Shown here piece by piece: positions 22,241 to 30,796 of a stretch of 64,000 nt of DNA (the stretch's first letter is position 1; every line of letters begins with the position of its first letter). Under the pieces are notes generated by a model. It searched no databases. It saw only the letters and a program-made list of their open reading frames with translations, and was not told the DNA's origin. A program made the position numbers and the translations under genes. Source of the DNA: an uncultured Candidatus Peregrinibacteria bacterium (GTDB lineage Bacteria > Patescibacteriota > Gracilibacteria > Peribacterales > Peribacteraceae); NCBI GenBank assembly GCA_937863435.1, contig CALMES010000106.1:19447-83446 (forward strand), read 5' to 3'.

Positions 22241-23797
22241 TTATTCGCCTGTATTCACGCGTCCTTTTTTCAAAAAATCTCCTATACGCTTTTTCCATCC
22301 TTGGGGGTGAAGAGTGCGCGACAGCTTCTCCAGTGCATGCACTGCCTGCGCAGAAGTGTATCGTTTACTGCTGACGGGGTTCAGAAAGCCCTGGAGGGTT
22401 TTGCGGACGGCGGGTGAATCGATGCGCGCCAGCGACGATGTAAACAGGTCTTGATTGCCTGCCAGCTCGTTGAGTTTCGTTTTATAATACAAAAAGCGAG
22501 AATATCCGTTCGACATTCCTTCGATTGCCGATTCTTCGCTTGGCGCCGGTATCAGTGGTTCTTTGACGATCATCTCAAACAGCATGCATCCTACTGCATA
22601 GACATCTATTTTTTCCGACACTTCGACATATTTCTCGTTATTTATTGCGGTGAAACTTTCCAGGGGCATATAGGGAGGGGTGCCTGCGCCAAGGCCCTCG
22701 GGATTCATGTACGTGCCGTGGGGCTTTTGTATTTTTATCGCATGGCCGAAGTCTATCACGCGCGGATTCCGATCTTTTCCGGAGATAATATTGGTGGGTT
22801 TTATGTCTGCATGAATGATTCCCTTCTTGTGCAATGCATGGATTTTTTTCATCAGCACAAGGCAGAATTTGACTGCGTCTGGTGCGGACAGGATATCCGT
22901 CTTATGCGTACCACGAACTGCTTCCATGAGAAAAGTTGACCCAAAAGACGAAAGAACCCTGGGGGTGTCCGGCAGAATTGCGCCGGCCATCATCTGCATC
23001 TGCGCCTCATTCATGAGGGTGCGTTCTTTGCGATTGGATGTTTTTGCCACAATCACTCCCTTGTTTGCCGTCATGACACGGAACACGCTGTTACGCGCAT
23101 TTCCAGCCATAAATTTAATACGCTTGATCTGCGGCTCGTCTTCGCTGAGCAGGTCCGCTGTGCGATTGTGCACTTGCGAGAGTGTCGGATACGATATATC
23201 AGTACGCGGATGCTGTCTGTATCTTTCAGAGGCCAGAAATTCTATGACCAGCTTTTTGACGTACATGTCCGACGGCGTGCGATCGAGCATTTTCCGTCGC
23301 ATCTGCATGCTGTTTTTTATTTTTTTCAATTTCGAATCTGTCTCTTTTGCTCGCGGCACGTTTGTGTCTATGTCGTCTGCGGACAGAATGCCTGCGACAT
23401 GTTCTGCCTCTTGCTTATTGAGCAGATCGTATTCCCTGTCAAACAGCAGCAGTGCTGCCATGTTGCCAAGCAGATTCTGTGAAAGCGGCAGTGTGCCGGC
23501 GCTCATGTCAATAATCTGGACAATGGCAAATTTTTCCCTGTCGATTGTATTGATGAGTGTGTTTTTTTCTTGCCTGTCATCAACAGATGTGCGCAGTTTC
23601 TGCAGGGCATTGTATATCTTTCGAAGAGACGGTTTCATATACAGCAGCATCAGATTCTCTTCAGTTGGTGAAATGGCTGCAGCAACGCTCTCGGGAGACA
23701 GCGCATGTTTCGGATTGTCGTCCGGCAGCCCCTCGATGTCCTGCGGTTTTTGAGTGGTTTCATCTTCCGGCCGCTGCCAGATTACTGATTCAGTCAT
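22241..23797 (-). CDS. Ser/Thr protein kinase-like protein
   Basis: 518 residues. The first about 200 residues are helical and unrecognised. The kinase domain spans about 215-480: a weak Gly-rich loop (GNARNSVFRV), the ATP Lys in VIVAKTS, the catalytic loop IIHADIKPTNII (HAD for HRD, with the key Asp and Asn present), RVIDFGHAI (DFG), GAGTPPYMPLESF (activation/P+1) and DVYAVGCMLFEMI. It thus looks catalytically competent. No membrane segment or PASTA repeats are seen, so it is probably cytosolic. It starts 11 bp after the VanW-like gene and is likely co-transcribed with it. Confidence 0.8.
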   Translation of the reverse strand: MTESVIWQRPEDETTQKPQDIEGLPDDNPKHALSPESVAAAISPTEENLMLLYMKPSLRKIYNALQKLRTSVDDRQEKNTLINTIDREKFAIVQIIDMSAGTLPLSQNLLGNMAALLLFDREYDLLNKQEAEHVAGILSADDIDTNVPRAKETDSKLKKIKNSMQMRRKMLDRTPSDMYVKKLVIEFLASERYRQHPRTDISYPTLSQVHNRTADLLSEDEPQIKRIKFMAGNARNSVFRVMTANKGVIVAKTSNRKERTLMNEAQMQMMAGAILPDTPRVLSSFGSTFLMEAVRGTHKTDILSAPDAVKFCLVLMKKIHALHKKGIIHADIKPTNIISGKDRNPRVIDFGHAIKIQKPHGTYMNPEGLGAGTPPYMPLESFTAINNEKYVEVSEKIDVYAVGCMLFEMIVKEPLIPAPSEESAIEGMSNGYSRFLYYKTKLNELAGNQDLFTSSLARIDSPAVRKTLQGFLNPVSSKRYTSAQAVHALEKLSRTLHPQGWKKRIGDFLKKGRVNTGE

Positions 23798-23808
23798 GCG
23801 AAAGAAGG

Positions 23809-25215
23809 CTATTGATAATTGTTTGGTACAAGTAATGCCATCCCTCTGGCGTCCTCATACTTTTTCATCATCGAGTGCCAGACAGGTTTGGCATAGGTGG
23901 CAATAATCGGCTGTTTTACTTGTGTGCCGTCAGCCCTGTTGGTCGTGCGTACCCAGCCTATTTCATGATTGCTGAGGGGACGGATTTCACCTTTCGGACG
24001 GTTTTTGCTGATGGAGAAATACGGGCCTTCCAGCAACGCTTTGCGGCCGTCATCTGCGCCGAAGAGCTGCACCAAAACCGTATCGCCTTCGATGTGTGAT
24101 TGGATATACAGGTCATCCGGCGTGTCATTTTTAAAGCGCAGGTTGACAGCGGTATTTTTACCGTTTACATCGTAGGGGAAAATGGTCGCGTCCAGCCCGA
24201 TACCCAGTGGTTCGTAGTGATCCACAAACAGACTGTGGTTTTTCTTTTCAACAATCGGCAGTCCGGCAAGCAGGGCTGCGCGGTACAGTGTTGTGGCTGA
24301 CTGACAGATGCCGGCGCCAGGCGTAAGGGCAGCTCCTCCGCCGAACAGTCCGAGTGCTTCCTGCCAGCCTTTTTCAACAGTAATCGGTGCATCGAGGGCC
24401 GGAATGAGCGAGAATACGTCACCCTTTTTTACGACAATACTGCGAATGCGCTCTTCAATCGCTTTATGCACGTTGGCTGTACGGGCGGGAACAGAGCCTG
24501 CAAAATCTGAATAGCCGGTTGCAAGCAGTGTCAGTGTTTTTGTCGCTCCGCTGGCATCTGTCATTGTCACTGTGGGCTGGGTGTACGGCGCCTGAATCGA
24601 AATGCTCTGATTGTTTTTTGCAAACGCTTCCGCAATATCGCCGGCAAGAGCTGCTGCATCCAGCTGAAATCCGGCATGGGCGATACCCGTTGTTGTTGCG
24701 CGCAGCACTTTTTGCTTGTCGGTTTCCATGCTCAGGATAGTGCTGTTTTGTACGAAACGAATGCCCGGAATACCGTCTCGGGCAAGCGACTCGGCGAGTG
24801 CCTGTTCATTGATGACAGTGGTTTCGGTCCACAGCTTTTTTTCCGTATGTAACCACTCCGGGTGCTCGTGCAATACAATGCGTCCGCTTTGAGTGAATGT
24901 GCCGTCAGTTACGGTCACATGAAGTGAATAGGTTGCAGCATCTCCCCCTTGTGGCGCCGATTGTACCGCCTGATCAGTGACTGCCTGCCGCTCAGCCGAT
25001 GTTGCTGATGCATCTGTAGCGGCATTATGCTGCTGCGGCAACGGATCGATGACTCCCCTCTTTTCGGATTCCTGCGTAAAGAGCGAGAGGGCGATAATAA
25101 ACAGCACGCTGATCATCAGCGGTGCGACGATCTGGATAATGTTGCTATCGCGCTTTTTGCGATAGATTTTGTGCTGCTGAAAACGCTTTTTGTGGAGTGT
25201 GTGTTTGTGTTGCAT
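23809..25215 (-). CDS. VanW-family exported protein
   Basis: 468 residues from the ATG at 25213-25215. A basic N terminus and one membrane helix (about 31-50) anchor it outside the cell. A low-complexity Ala/Gln linker and about 170 residues with peptidoglycan-binding-type repeats follow. The VanW domain spans about 245-400: ERIRSIVVKKGDVFSLIPAL, VEKGWQEALGLFGGGAALTPGAGICQ (as blocks EKGWQEA and GAGICQSATTLYRAALLAGL), and HSLFVDHYEPLGIGLDATI. VanW proteins occur in vancomycin-resistance and wall-remodelling contexts; the reaction is unknown. It is upstream gene of a two-gene operon with a protein kinase. Confidence 0.85.
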   Translation of the reverse strand: MQHKHTLHKKRFQQHKIYRKKRDSNIIQIVAPLMISVLFIIALSLFTQESEKRGVIDPLPQQHNAATDASATSAERQAVTDQAVQSAPQGGDAATYSLHVTVTDGTFTQSGRIVLHEHPEWLHTEKKLWTETTVINEQALAESLARDGIPGIRFVQNSTILSMETDKQKVLRATTTGIAHAGFQLDAAALAGDIAEAFAKNNQSISIQAPYTQPTVTMTDASGATKTLTLLATGYSDFAGSVPARTANVHKAIEERIRSIVVKKGDVFSLIPALDAPITVEKGWQEALGLFGGGAALTPGAGICQSATTLYRAALLAGLPIVEKKNHSLFVDHYEPLGIGLDATIFPYDVNGKNTAVNLRFKNDTPDDLYIQSHIEGDTVLVQLFGADDGRKALLEGPYFSISKNRPKGEIRPLSNHEIGWVRTTNRADGTQVKQPIIATYAKPVWHSMMKKYEDARGMALLVPNNYQ

Positions 25216-25395
25216 TAATGTTATTATACTATAATATATACAAAATAGCAAATATTAATCATAATAATAAAAATGATCAAAGCGCACTTTTGCGCATACA
25301 ATAGAACAAAAGCTGTGTTTTAAATGCCGGTTGCCCCCTCCGAAGAACGGGCCGCATCTATGTCTGGTTCTATCCGTCGGCAACCGAAAAATCTT

Positions 25396-25424
25396 CAAAA
25401 AAAGAGCCACCGGAGTGGCCCTCT
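25396..25424 (-). terminator. Intrinsic terminator after the cca operon
   Basis: On the minus strand: AGAGGGCCAC-TCCG-GTGGCTCT followed by TTTTTTT. It lies about 80 bp downstream of the stop at 25502. Confidence 0.75.
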
Positions 25425-25501
25425 TCTTCTTTCCTGTTCCTGCATGTCTGTACTGCACTATACGTCCCGGGAATTAAGGATGAATTAAGGAGGAGAGATA
25501 A

Positions 25502-25705
25502 TTACTTGGCATTCAGATAATCGATCCATTCGACGGTGGATCCAATGGGTTGTTTTGCCAGGCGATCGAAAGCGGTATCGCTTTTCGCGAGTCTCTTACC
25601 GGACTCAGACAAATACGACAGGGTAATCACCAGATTTTCCCCTGACCGAATGAGAAACAGTTTGTTGTTACGCAGAGCGTATGGATACAGGATGGCTGAG
25701 TGCAT
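25502..25705 (-). CDS. Small protein of unknown function downstream of cca
   Basis: 67 residues. It starts 3 bp after the cca stop and is followed by a terminator, which supports it as a real second cistron. The sequence is mixed alpha/beta (LYPYALRNNKLFLIRSGENLVITLSYLSESGKRL...). No signal or membrane helix. Not recognised. Confidence 0.5.
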   Translation of the reverse strand: MHSAILYPYALRNNKLFLIRSGENLVITLSYLSESGKRLAKSDTAFDRLAKQPIGSTVEWIDYLNAK

Positions 25706-25708
25706 GCT

Positions 25709-27061
25709 TCAGGAAGTTTTTTTTACAAGAAAATCCTTCGCCTCCTGCTTGGTCGTCACTTCTTTACGAATTTGTGCATCCAATAATTTCTGCATTAGTT
25801 CCCCTACTTTGGCGCCGGGCTTGATGCCAAGGAGTTCGATGATGTCATTTCCGCTCAGCAATGCTTTTGGTGGTTTGGGATGACTATTGAGAAAGCGATT
25901 GTAGTCGGTGACTATAGCGTCATAGAGTTTGAATTCTGATGGTGTCGTGCCAGCGATATCGAGCCAGAAGATCTGCAGGAGTTCGGGAAACCACGGGTGA
26001 AAATACCAGTGCGCTTTGCGTTCGTCGTTCATGTCGGCAAACGAACCCATCATCATGTGATGATCGATGAGCCAGCTGAGTTTCTCGATCCGCTTCCGCG
26101 GCATCTGCAGTCGTGTCATGGCTTTGGCGGTGAGCTGTGCGGATACAGTCGCGTGGTGATCGAACCGGATGCGCTCTTTGAGCGAAAAAGTTTCGGCTTT
26201 GCCACAGTCGTGAAACAGCGCTGCGATGCGCACATCAATCCCCTGCTCGTCTTTAAACGATCTTACGCACTGGAGTGAATGCTCCCACACATCGCCTTCG
26301 TGATGATAGTCTTTCGGTTGGGCAATGCCTTTGCAGGCATACAGCTCAGGAAGAATATATTTGAGAATCCCCAGTTCCCACAAATCTTCCAATGCGCGTG
26401 CCGGGTTGGGACACAGCAGCATTTTTTCGAGTTCCTGCAGTTGCCGACTTGCTGATAATACCTCACTCATCGATGCTAATTCCTGGAGTGCACGGTAGGT
26501 GTCCGGATGATACTGACCGTCGAGTGTTGCCCGAAAGCGCACGGCACGCAGCATGCGCAGAGCATCGTGTTTGATGCGGATTGCGGGATCGCCAATAAAA
26601 TTGATGAGCTTCTCTTTCAGATCTGCTTCACCGTTGAACGGATCGTACAGTTCGCTTGAAATAGGGTTCCAATACAGTGCATTGATTGTCAGATCGCGAC
26701 GCGCAGCATCTTTCTCGCGTGTACCAAATACCACGGATTCCGGATGGCGGCCGTCGGATACTTCATCGTCTTCCCGAAAGGTCGTGACTTCGATGTTCAC
26801 GCGCTGCAGTTGGACAATGATGCTACCAAATGCTTTGCCGATATCTTTATTTTTGGGAAACAGCTTCTGCACTTCATGTGGTGGTGCGTTTGTTGCGATG
26901 TCGATTTCGTACGGCAGCTTTCCAAGCCACATATCGCGCACACAGCCGCCAACCCACCACGCTTCGTAACCGGCATCGAGCAGAGTTTCGACAATAGTAT
27001 ACGCAGCACGACCGTGAGGAGTTTCTAGGGCTTGGGTGATGATGTTGGGAGAGAGAGGCAC
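25709..27061 (-). CDS. cca: tRNA nucleotidyltransferase/poly(A) polymerase family with HD domain
   Basis: 450 residues if translation starts at GTG 27059-27061. The frame also contains an ATG at 27122-27124, but the 21 residues between are encoded by a repeat array. It adds or repairs the 3' CCA of tRNA. The nucleotidyltransferase head has AWWVGGCVRDMWLGKLPYEIDIATNA (blocks GGCVRDMWLG and YEIDIATNA, with the catalytic Asp pair), then RRDLTINALYWNP. The neck has DALRMLRAVRFRATL. An HD domain follows (EHSLQCVRSF, LFHDCGKAETF, FDHHATVSAQL). All tRNA genes here encode CCA, so a repair role is likely. It is first gene of an operon with the 67-residue protein. Confidence 0.9.
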   Translation of the reverse strand: MPLSPNIITQALETPHGRAAYTIVETLLDAGYEAWWVGGCVRDMWLGKLPYEIDIATNAPPHEVQKLFPKNKDIGKAFGSIIVQLQRVNIEVTTFREDDEVSDGRHPESVVFGTREKDAARRDLTINALYWNPISSELYDPFNGEADLKEKLINFIGDPAIRIKHDALRMLRAVRFRATLDGQYHPDTYRALQELASMSEVLSASRQLQELEKMLLCPNPARALEDLWELGILKYILPELYACKGIAQPKDYHHEGDVWEHSLQCVRSFKDEQGIDVRIAALFHDCGKAETFSLKERIRFDHHATVSAQLTAKAMTRLQMPRKRIEKLSWLIDHHMMMGSFADMNDERKAHWYFHPWFPELLQIFWLDIAGTTPSEFKLYDAIVTDYNRFLNSHPKPPKALLSGNDIIELLGIKPGAKVGELMQKLLDAQIRKEVTTKQEAKDFLVKKTS

Positions 27062-27063
27062 AG

Positions 27064-27181
27064 AGGGGTAGGTAAGGTGGGTCTTGTGAGTAATGCGGGT
27101 AAGGCGGGTATTTTTGTGCTTCATCGAGCTTGGCTTCTGTTCACGCGCCTTACCCGCAATACCCGCTTTACGCGCCTTACT
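27064..27181. repeat. Head-to-head 9-nt repeat array (copy C)
   Basis: Left arm around 27065-27112 (GGTAAGGTG-GGTCTTGTG-AGTAATGCG-GGTAAGGCG-GGTA), right arm 27142-27180 (units like CCTTACCCG). It spans the cca 5' end and the 3' end of the TrpR-like gene. Confidence 0.7.
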
Positions 27182-27461
27182 TTTTCAGCTTTTTGTACAT
27201 TTTCTCAAACGCACCGCTGCCGTGCTTGAGCATGGTTGAGCCACGTGTAATTTTGCTGATGGATATGCCAAGGTCTTCGGCTATCTGACGTTGAGGTTTT
27301 CCTTCGATGAGCTCCTGAATGAGTTGCCAACGCTGCGCCAGATCGTCAATTTCCTGCGGAGTAAACAGATCTTCCAGCATCGTCTTTGCCTCTTTCTCGT
27401 TTTCAATCGCTGCGAAAAGAGCGAAGAGTTCCTTGTAGTAACGAGCAGGAAGAGTGGACAT
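27177..27461 (-). CDS. TrpR/YerC/YecD-type DNA-binding protein
   Basis: 94 residues from the ATG at 27459-27461 (MSTLPARYYKEL). This is a compact all-helical TrpR-like repressor: LFALFAAIENEKEAKTMLEDL, then LTPQEIDDLAQRW-type segment TPQEIDDLAQRWQLIQELIEG, then a helix-turn-helix (QRQIAEDLGISISKITRGSTML). The IT-RGSTML recognition helix is typical of YerC/YecD. The ligand is unknown and no trp genes are near. It is divergent from the endonuclease IV gene. Confidence 0.85.
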   Translation of the reverse strand: MSTLPARYYKELFALFAAIENEKEAKTMLEDLFTPQEIDDLAQRWQLIQELIEGKPQRQIAEDLGISISKITRGSTMLKHGSGAFEKMYKKLKK

Positions 27462-27509
27462 GGATTCATTATACGGCAAAAGTCGTTGTCGAAGAATGAG
27501 GAATAGAAA

Positions 27510-27605
27510 TCCGAAGATCAAAATACTAAATCCGAGACAAATTCGATTTTTTAAACTCGAATTTCAAAATTGTGTAATATTTGGTTCTTTGATATTCGTA
27601 TTTTC
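27510..27605. repeat. Long imperfect palindrome, CAAATACGAA family (copy 3)
   Basis: AAGATCAAAATACTAAATCC faces ATATTTGGTTCTTTGATATTCG across a TTCGA-rich centre. Same family as 10467-10562 and 11255-11345. Confidence 0.6.
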
Positions 27606-27648
27606 TTGTTTGTATCTTTGCCTCCAAATTTTCCGCTACAATCTTTTC

Positions 27649-28473
27649 ATGCTCAATATTGCCGTTGCCGGTGCGCCACTTCAAACACCCAAACCTGGTG
27701 GTACCTGCGAAGGGCTCAAATATGCTCACTCACTTGGTATTCGTGCCATGGAACTGGAATGGGTGCAGCAAGTGCCCAAGAACGTTGAAAGGATGGCCGA
27801 GATTCGCACCTGTGCCGAAGAACTGGGTATGAATTTGACAGTGCATGCGCCGTATTACATCAATCTCAACTCTCCCGAACCGGCCACTCTTGCAGCGAGC
27901 AAGAAGCGTATTATCGATGCTCTGACTATGGCCGAACTGTGCGGTGCCAAATCTGTCTGTGTGCATGCGGCGTTTTACTTAAAGCAGGATCCTAAAGATG
28001 TGACCGAACGCATCAAGAAAGCAACCGAAGAAATTTTGAAAGATAAGAAGAAGCTATTTCCCCATGTCAATTTGGCATACGAAACCATGGGCAAGCCTGT
28101 GCAGTGGGGCACGCTGGAAGAAGTGCTGGAAGTGAGCAAAGAGTTCGGCATTTATCCAACTGTTGATCCAGCTCATTTGCATGCGCGTTACAACGGCAAA
28201 ATCAATTCAACGGCTGAGTGGAACGAGATGCTCGATACGTATCAGAGCTATCTCGGCAAAGAATCATTGCAAAATATGCACATGCATTTTTCCGGCATCC
28301 AGTACACCGAAAAAGGCGAACGCAAGCATTTGCCTTTCGCTGAGTGCGATGCCCCGTGGAAAGATTTTATTGCAATCCTGAAAAAGCGAAAAGTCGGTGG
28401 CCAGCTCGTGTGCGAGTCTCCAGCGATGGAAGATGATACGGTGTTGCTGATTAAAACGTATAAAGAGGCCTGA
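27649..28473 (+). CDS. nfo: Endonuclease IV (AP endonuclease family 2)
   Basis: 274 residues from the ATG at 27649 (MLNIAVAGAPL); the frame is open upstream through a repeat element. It is a TIM-barrel metalloenzyme cutting 5' of abasic sites. Zinc ligands are expected in the motifs seen: LTVHAPYYINLNSP, VCVHAAFYL, LAYETMG, TVDPAHLHARY, MHMHFSG and CESPAME. Slightly short but complete. The sequence GGTCEGLKYAHSLGIRAMEL matches the start of Nfo-type barrels. A TACAAT -10 (27637-27642) ends 6 nt before the ATG, so the mRNA is probably leaderless. Confidence 0.85.
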   Translation: MLNIAVAGAPLQTPKPGGTCEGLKYAHSLGIRAMELEWVQQVPKNVERMAEIRTCAEELGMNLTVHAPYYINLNSPEPATLAASKKRIIDALTMAELCGAKSVCVHAAFYLKQDPKDVTERIKKATEEILKDKKKLFPHVNLAYETMGKPVQWGTLEEVLEVSKEFGIYPTVDPAHLHARYNGKINSTAEWNEMLDTYQSYLGKESLQNMHMHFSGIQYTEKGERKHLPFAECDAPWKDFIAILKKRKVGGQLVCESPAMEDDTVLLIKTYKEA

Positions 28474-28529
28474 ATCGAAAAACGTCGTTCGCGTGCTCAG
28501 TAGTTCGTGCGTTGTGGCTTGTTTTTTGG

Positions 28530-28535
28530 TATAAT
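28530..28535 (+). promoter_or_regulatory. -10 box of gap
   Basis: TATAAT followed by a 28-nt leader with a long CT tract ending at the ATG (28564); no Shine-Dalgarno. Confidence 0.55.
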
Positions 28536-28563
28536 AGAGACATTCTCTTCTTCCCTTTTTTCT

Positions 28564-29568
28564 ATGAATATCGCCATTAACGGTTTTGGTCGTATTGGTC
28601 GTCAGGCCCTTCGCATCATTATGCAGAGTCACCCGGACATCAATGTCGTTCTCATCAACGATCTGACGGACCCGGCAACCCTCGCTCACTTGTTTGAATA
28701 CGATTCTTCGTTTGGGCATTACAACGCTGACATGCGCGTGGAGGGCGATAAGTTTAAGACCAAGCATGGCGATATCACCATCACCGCACAGAAAGATCCG
28801 TTGCTTCTGCCGCACAAAGATCTGAAAGTAGATATTGTTCTGGAGTGCACGGGCTTTTTTACCAGCAAAGAAGGAGCGTCCGCTCACTTAAAAGCTGGCG
28901 CGAAGAAGGTGATTATTTCCGCTCCGGCCAAAGATGCTGTCGATGGCACATTTTGTATTGGCGTGAATCATGAAACATATGATTCCAAAACAATGAACAT
29001 TATTTCGAATGCGTCCTGCACCACAAACTGTTTGGCCCCAATGGCCAAAGTCCTGAATGATTCCTTCGGTATCGAGTATGGATTAATGACGACGATTCAC
29101 AGCTACACCAACGATCAGAACTTGCTGGATCTCCCTCACAAAGATTTGCGTCGTGCCCGCGCTGCTGCCGTAAACATTGTGCCAAGCAGCACCGGTGCTG
29201 CCAAAGCAATCGGGCTCGTTATTCCGGAACTGAATGGCAAGATGAACGGTATGTCTATGCGTGTCCCTACCCCAACGGGCAGTATTACCGATCTCACCAT
29301 CATTACGAAGAAGCCGACGACCAAAGAAGAAGTGAACGCGGCGTTCAAGAAAGCATCCGAAGGTGCCATGAAAGGTATTCTCGGCTACGAAACAAAGCCG
29401 CTCGTCCTCAAGGATTTCGTCGGAGATCCGCGCAGTTCCATCATCGATGCGGAACTCACGCAAGTCATCGGCGGCACGCTTGTCAAAACATTCTCGTGGT
29501 ACGACAACGAGTGGGGGTATAGCAATCGTTTGGTGGAGTTGGCGGGGTATGTGGGAAGTAAATTATAG
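28564..29568 (+). CDS. gap: Glyceraldehyde-3-phosphate dehydrogenase, type I
   Basis: 334 residues, normal length. Glycolytic oxidation of GAP to 1,3-bisphosphoglycerate. The Rossmann start is MNIAINGFGRIGRQALRI with INDL (Asp favouring NAD over NADP). The catalytic Cys is in ISNASCTTNCLAP, the His in TTIHSYTNDQNLLD. RRARAAAVNIVPSSTGAAKAIG and WYDNEWGYSNRL are also present. It has its own promoter: TATAAT at 28530-28535 and a 28-nt leader that is nearly all C and T before the ATG. Confidence 0.97.
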   Translation: MNIAINGFGRIGRQALRIIMQSHPDINVVLINDLTDPATLAHLFEYDSSFGHYNADMRVEGDKFKTKHGDITITAQKDPLLLPHKDLKVDIVLECTGFFTSKEGASAHLKAGAKKVIISAPAKDAVDGTFCIGVNHETYDSKTMNIISNASCTTNCLAPMAKVLNDSFGIEYGLMTTIHSYTNDQNLLDLPHKDLRRARAAAVNIVPSSTGAAKAIGLVIPELNGKMNGMSMRVPTPTGSITDLTIITKKPTTKEEVNAAFKKASEGAMKGILGYETKPLVLKDFVGDPRSSIIDAELTQVIGGTLVKTFSWYDNEWGYSNRLVELAGYVGSKL

Positions 29569-30193
29569 AGAGAACGTAGAATGTAGAACGTGGAACGTAG
29601 AATAGTAAATCCTACGTTCTATCGTTCTACGTTCTGTATTCTTATTCGATGAAGTTTTTGTGAAATCAAATCTTTCTATTTCCTATATCCCCTGCTTGTT
29701 ACGTAGCTGTAAGCAGGTTTTGGACTGAATGTCGCAACGAGTGTCTGGATTGCGCGGGCGAGGAGCTGTAAAAGCATACGTTTTGGCGGGAAGGAAGTAC
29801 ACGTGCTTTGTATGTCTGTCAAAATCGATAGTGAAACTTCATTATAGTCACAGCCAATATTCCGACAAGGAAATAGTCGGGAAAATTGTAAGGATGATCT
29901 GAAATTTGCAAAAAATTGATATTTAGAGGCCAGTGGCTATTGTTCCGATTTTTGGCATGGATGAGTTCATGATAGGCCTTCGCTAATACTACCTAGTCTT
30001 GGCTTATATGGTGATTAAATGTCGGTGGTAATGTTTCCGATTTTAGGCATAGATACGTTTATTATAGGCCTTCGGTAATGCTACCTGGTCTTGGCATATT
30101 GCATTTGGATTATATGCCGCTGGTAGTATTAGCTGGCTTAGGCATTACGAAATTGTTGTAATCTTTTAAAGGCCTGTGGTGGTGTTTCCTGGC
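29569..30193. other. 625-bp region without protein genes
   Basis: It holds a 7-nt head-to-head array (29571-29642), a 7-bp hairpin CCTGCTT/AAGCAGG with a short T-run (29691-29720), about 200 bp in which nothing is recognised, and a degenerate tandem array (29927-30202). Confidence 0.6.
29571..29642. repeat. Head-to-head 7-nt repeat array (ACGTAGA)
   Basis: Left units AACGTAG-AATGTAG-AACGTGG-AACGTAG face CTACGTT-CTATCGTT-CTACGTT. It begins right after the gap stop codon and could act as a terminator hairpin. Confidence 0.7.
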
Positions 30194-30202
30194 TTAGGCA
30201 TA
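29927..30202. repeat. Degenerate tandem array, six units of 45-56 bp
   Basis: Units start at 29927, 29974, 30019, 30066, 30114 and 30170. Each has a roughly 32-nt conserved part (AGGCC..-GGTAATG-.TACC-.GG-CTTGGCAT pattern) and a 13-24-nt AT-rich variable part. Units 1 and 3 are most alike, as are 2 and 4, giving a 92-bp higher-order period. Most units contain a short stem such as GGTA-ATGC-TACC or CGG..CCG. It ends within the 3' end of the membrane-protein gene. Confidence 0.65.
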
Positions 30203-30676
30203 GATGATATATAGAGTATAAGTAGCAGCTAAAGCTAAAACAAGAAAAAGGGCGGAGAAAATAGTACCGTTTTTCTTTTCGTATGATCTCTGACCTGCTT
30301 TAGTGGCAGCTTCCTGAATAACATCAGCAGTTTCAAGCAGATAATAGTAAAGTGAGGAAATCTTTCCATCTTTTGCTTGATCGATGTCATATCGAAGATC
30401 AATAGCGCCGCCTTTAAGAACTCTTGGTCGAATGGTGGCAAGGGAAACCGTAAGAGATACAAGTAATAAAGCGCCGGCAACTATGACAACTATAATTGGA
30501 AATTTTACTGTCACTAGCAAGGAAAGGAATGATCCTGAAAATCCTATAAGAGCGAGATTGTACTGATTAATTCGTTCAATCATCTGTAGCTCCTCATCGC
30601 GCCGTTTTTCCGCCAATCGAATCATCTCGCGCAGAACCTCGATATCTTCGGCCGTGTGATGTTGGTGCAGAGACAT
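30194..30676 (-). CDS. Membrane protein of unknown function (2TM plus C-terminal TM)
   Basis: 160 residues from the ATG at 30674-30676, chosen for its pyrimidine-rich leader (CTCTCCCA); 30712 is an alternative. A charged N-terminal helix (VLREMIRLAEKRRDEELQMIERI) precedes two close membrane helices (about 39-58 and 62-82) ending in SLATIRPRV. Then come about 45 cytosolic residues (LRYDIDQAKDGKISSLYYYLLETADVIQEAA) and a third helix (about 139-157). The layout and 'IRPR' end recall Pycsar-effector-like (DUF5706) membrane proteins, but no cyclase gene is nearby, so this is only a resemblance. Confidence 0.55.
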   Translation of the reverse strand: MSLHQHHTAEDIEVLREMIRLAEKRRDEELQMIERINQYNLALIGFSGSFLSLLVTVKFPIIVVIVAGALLLVSLTVSLATIRPRVLKGGAIDLRYDIDQAKDGKISSLYYYLLETADVIQEAATKAGQRSYEKKNGTIFSALFLVLALAATYTLYIIYA

Positions 30677-30796
30677 TGGGAGAGATTCTATCATCACATG
30701 GATTACGATCAATCAAGAACGCAGCAGCGAGCCATGGCTCGCTGCTGCGGAGATTCTTGATGATGTTCCGCGAGGTTATGGAACCTCGCCTGCGGA

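Noticed and set aside
29927..30202. CRISPR array
   Set aside because: Repeat parts differ at many positions, spacers are only 13-24 nt, spacing varies, and no cas gene is near.
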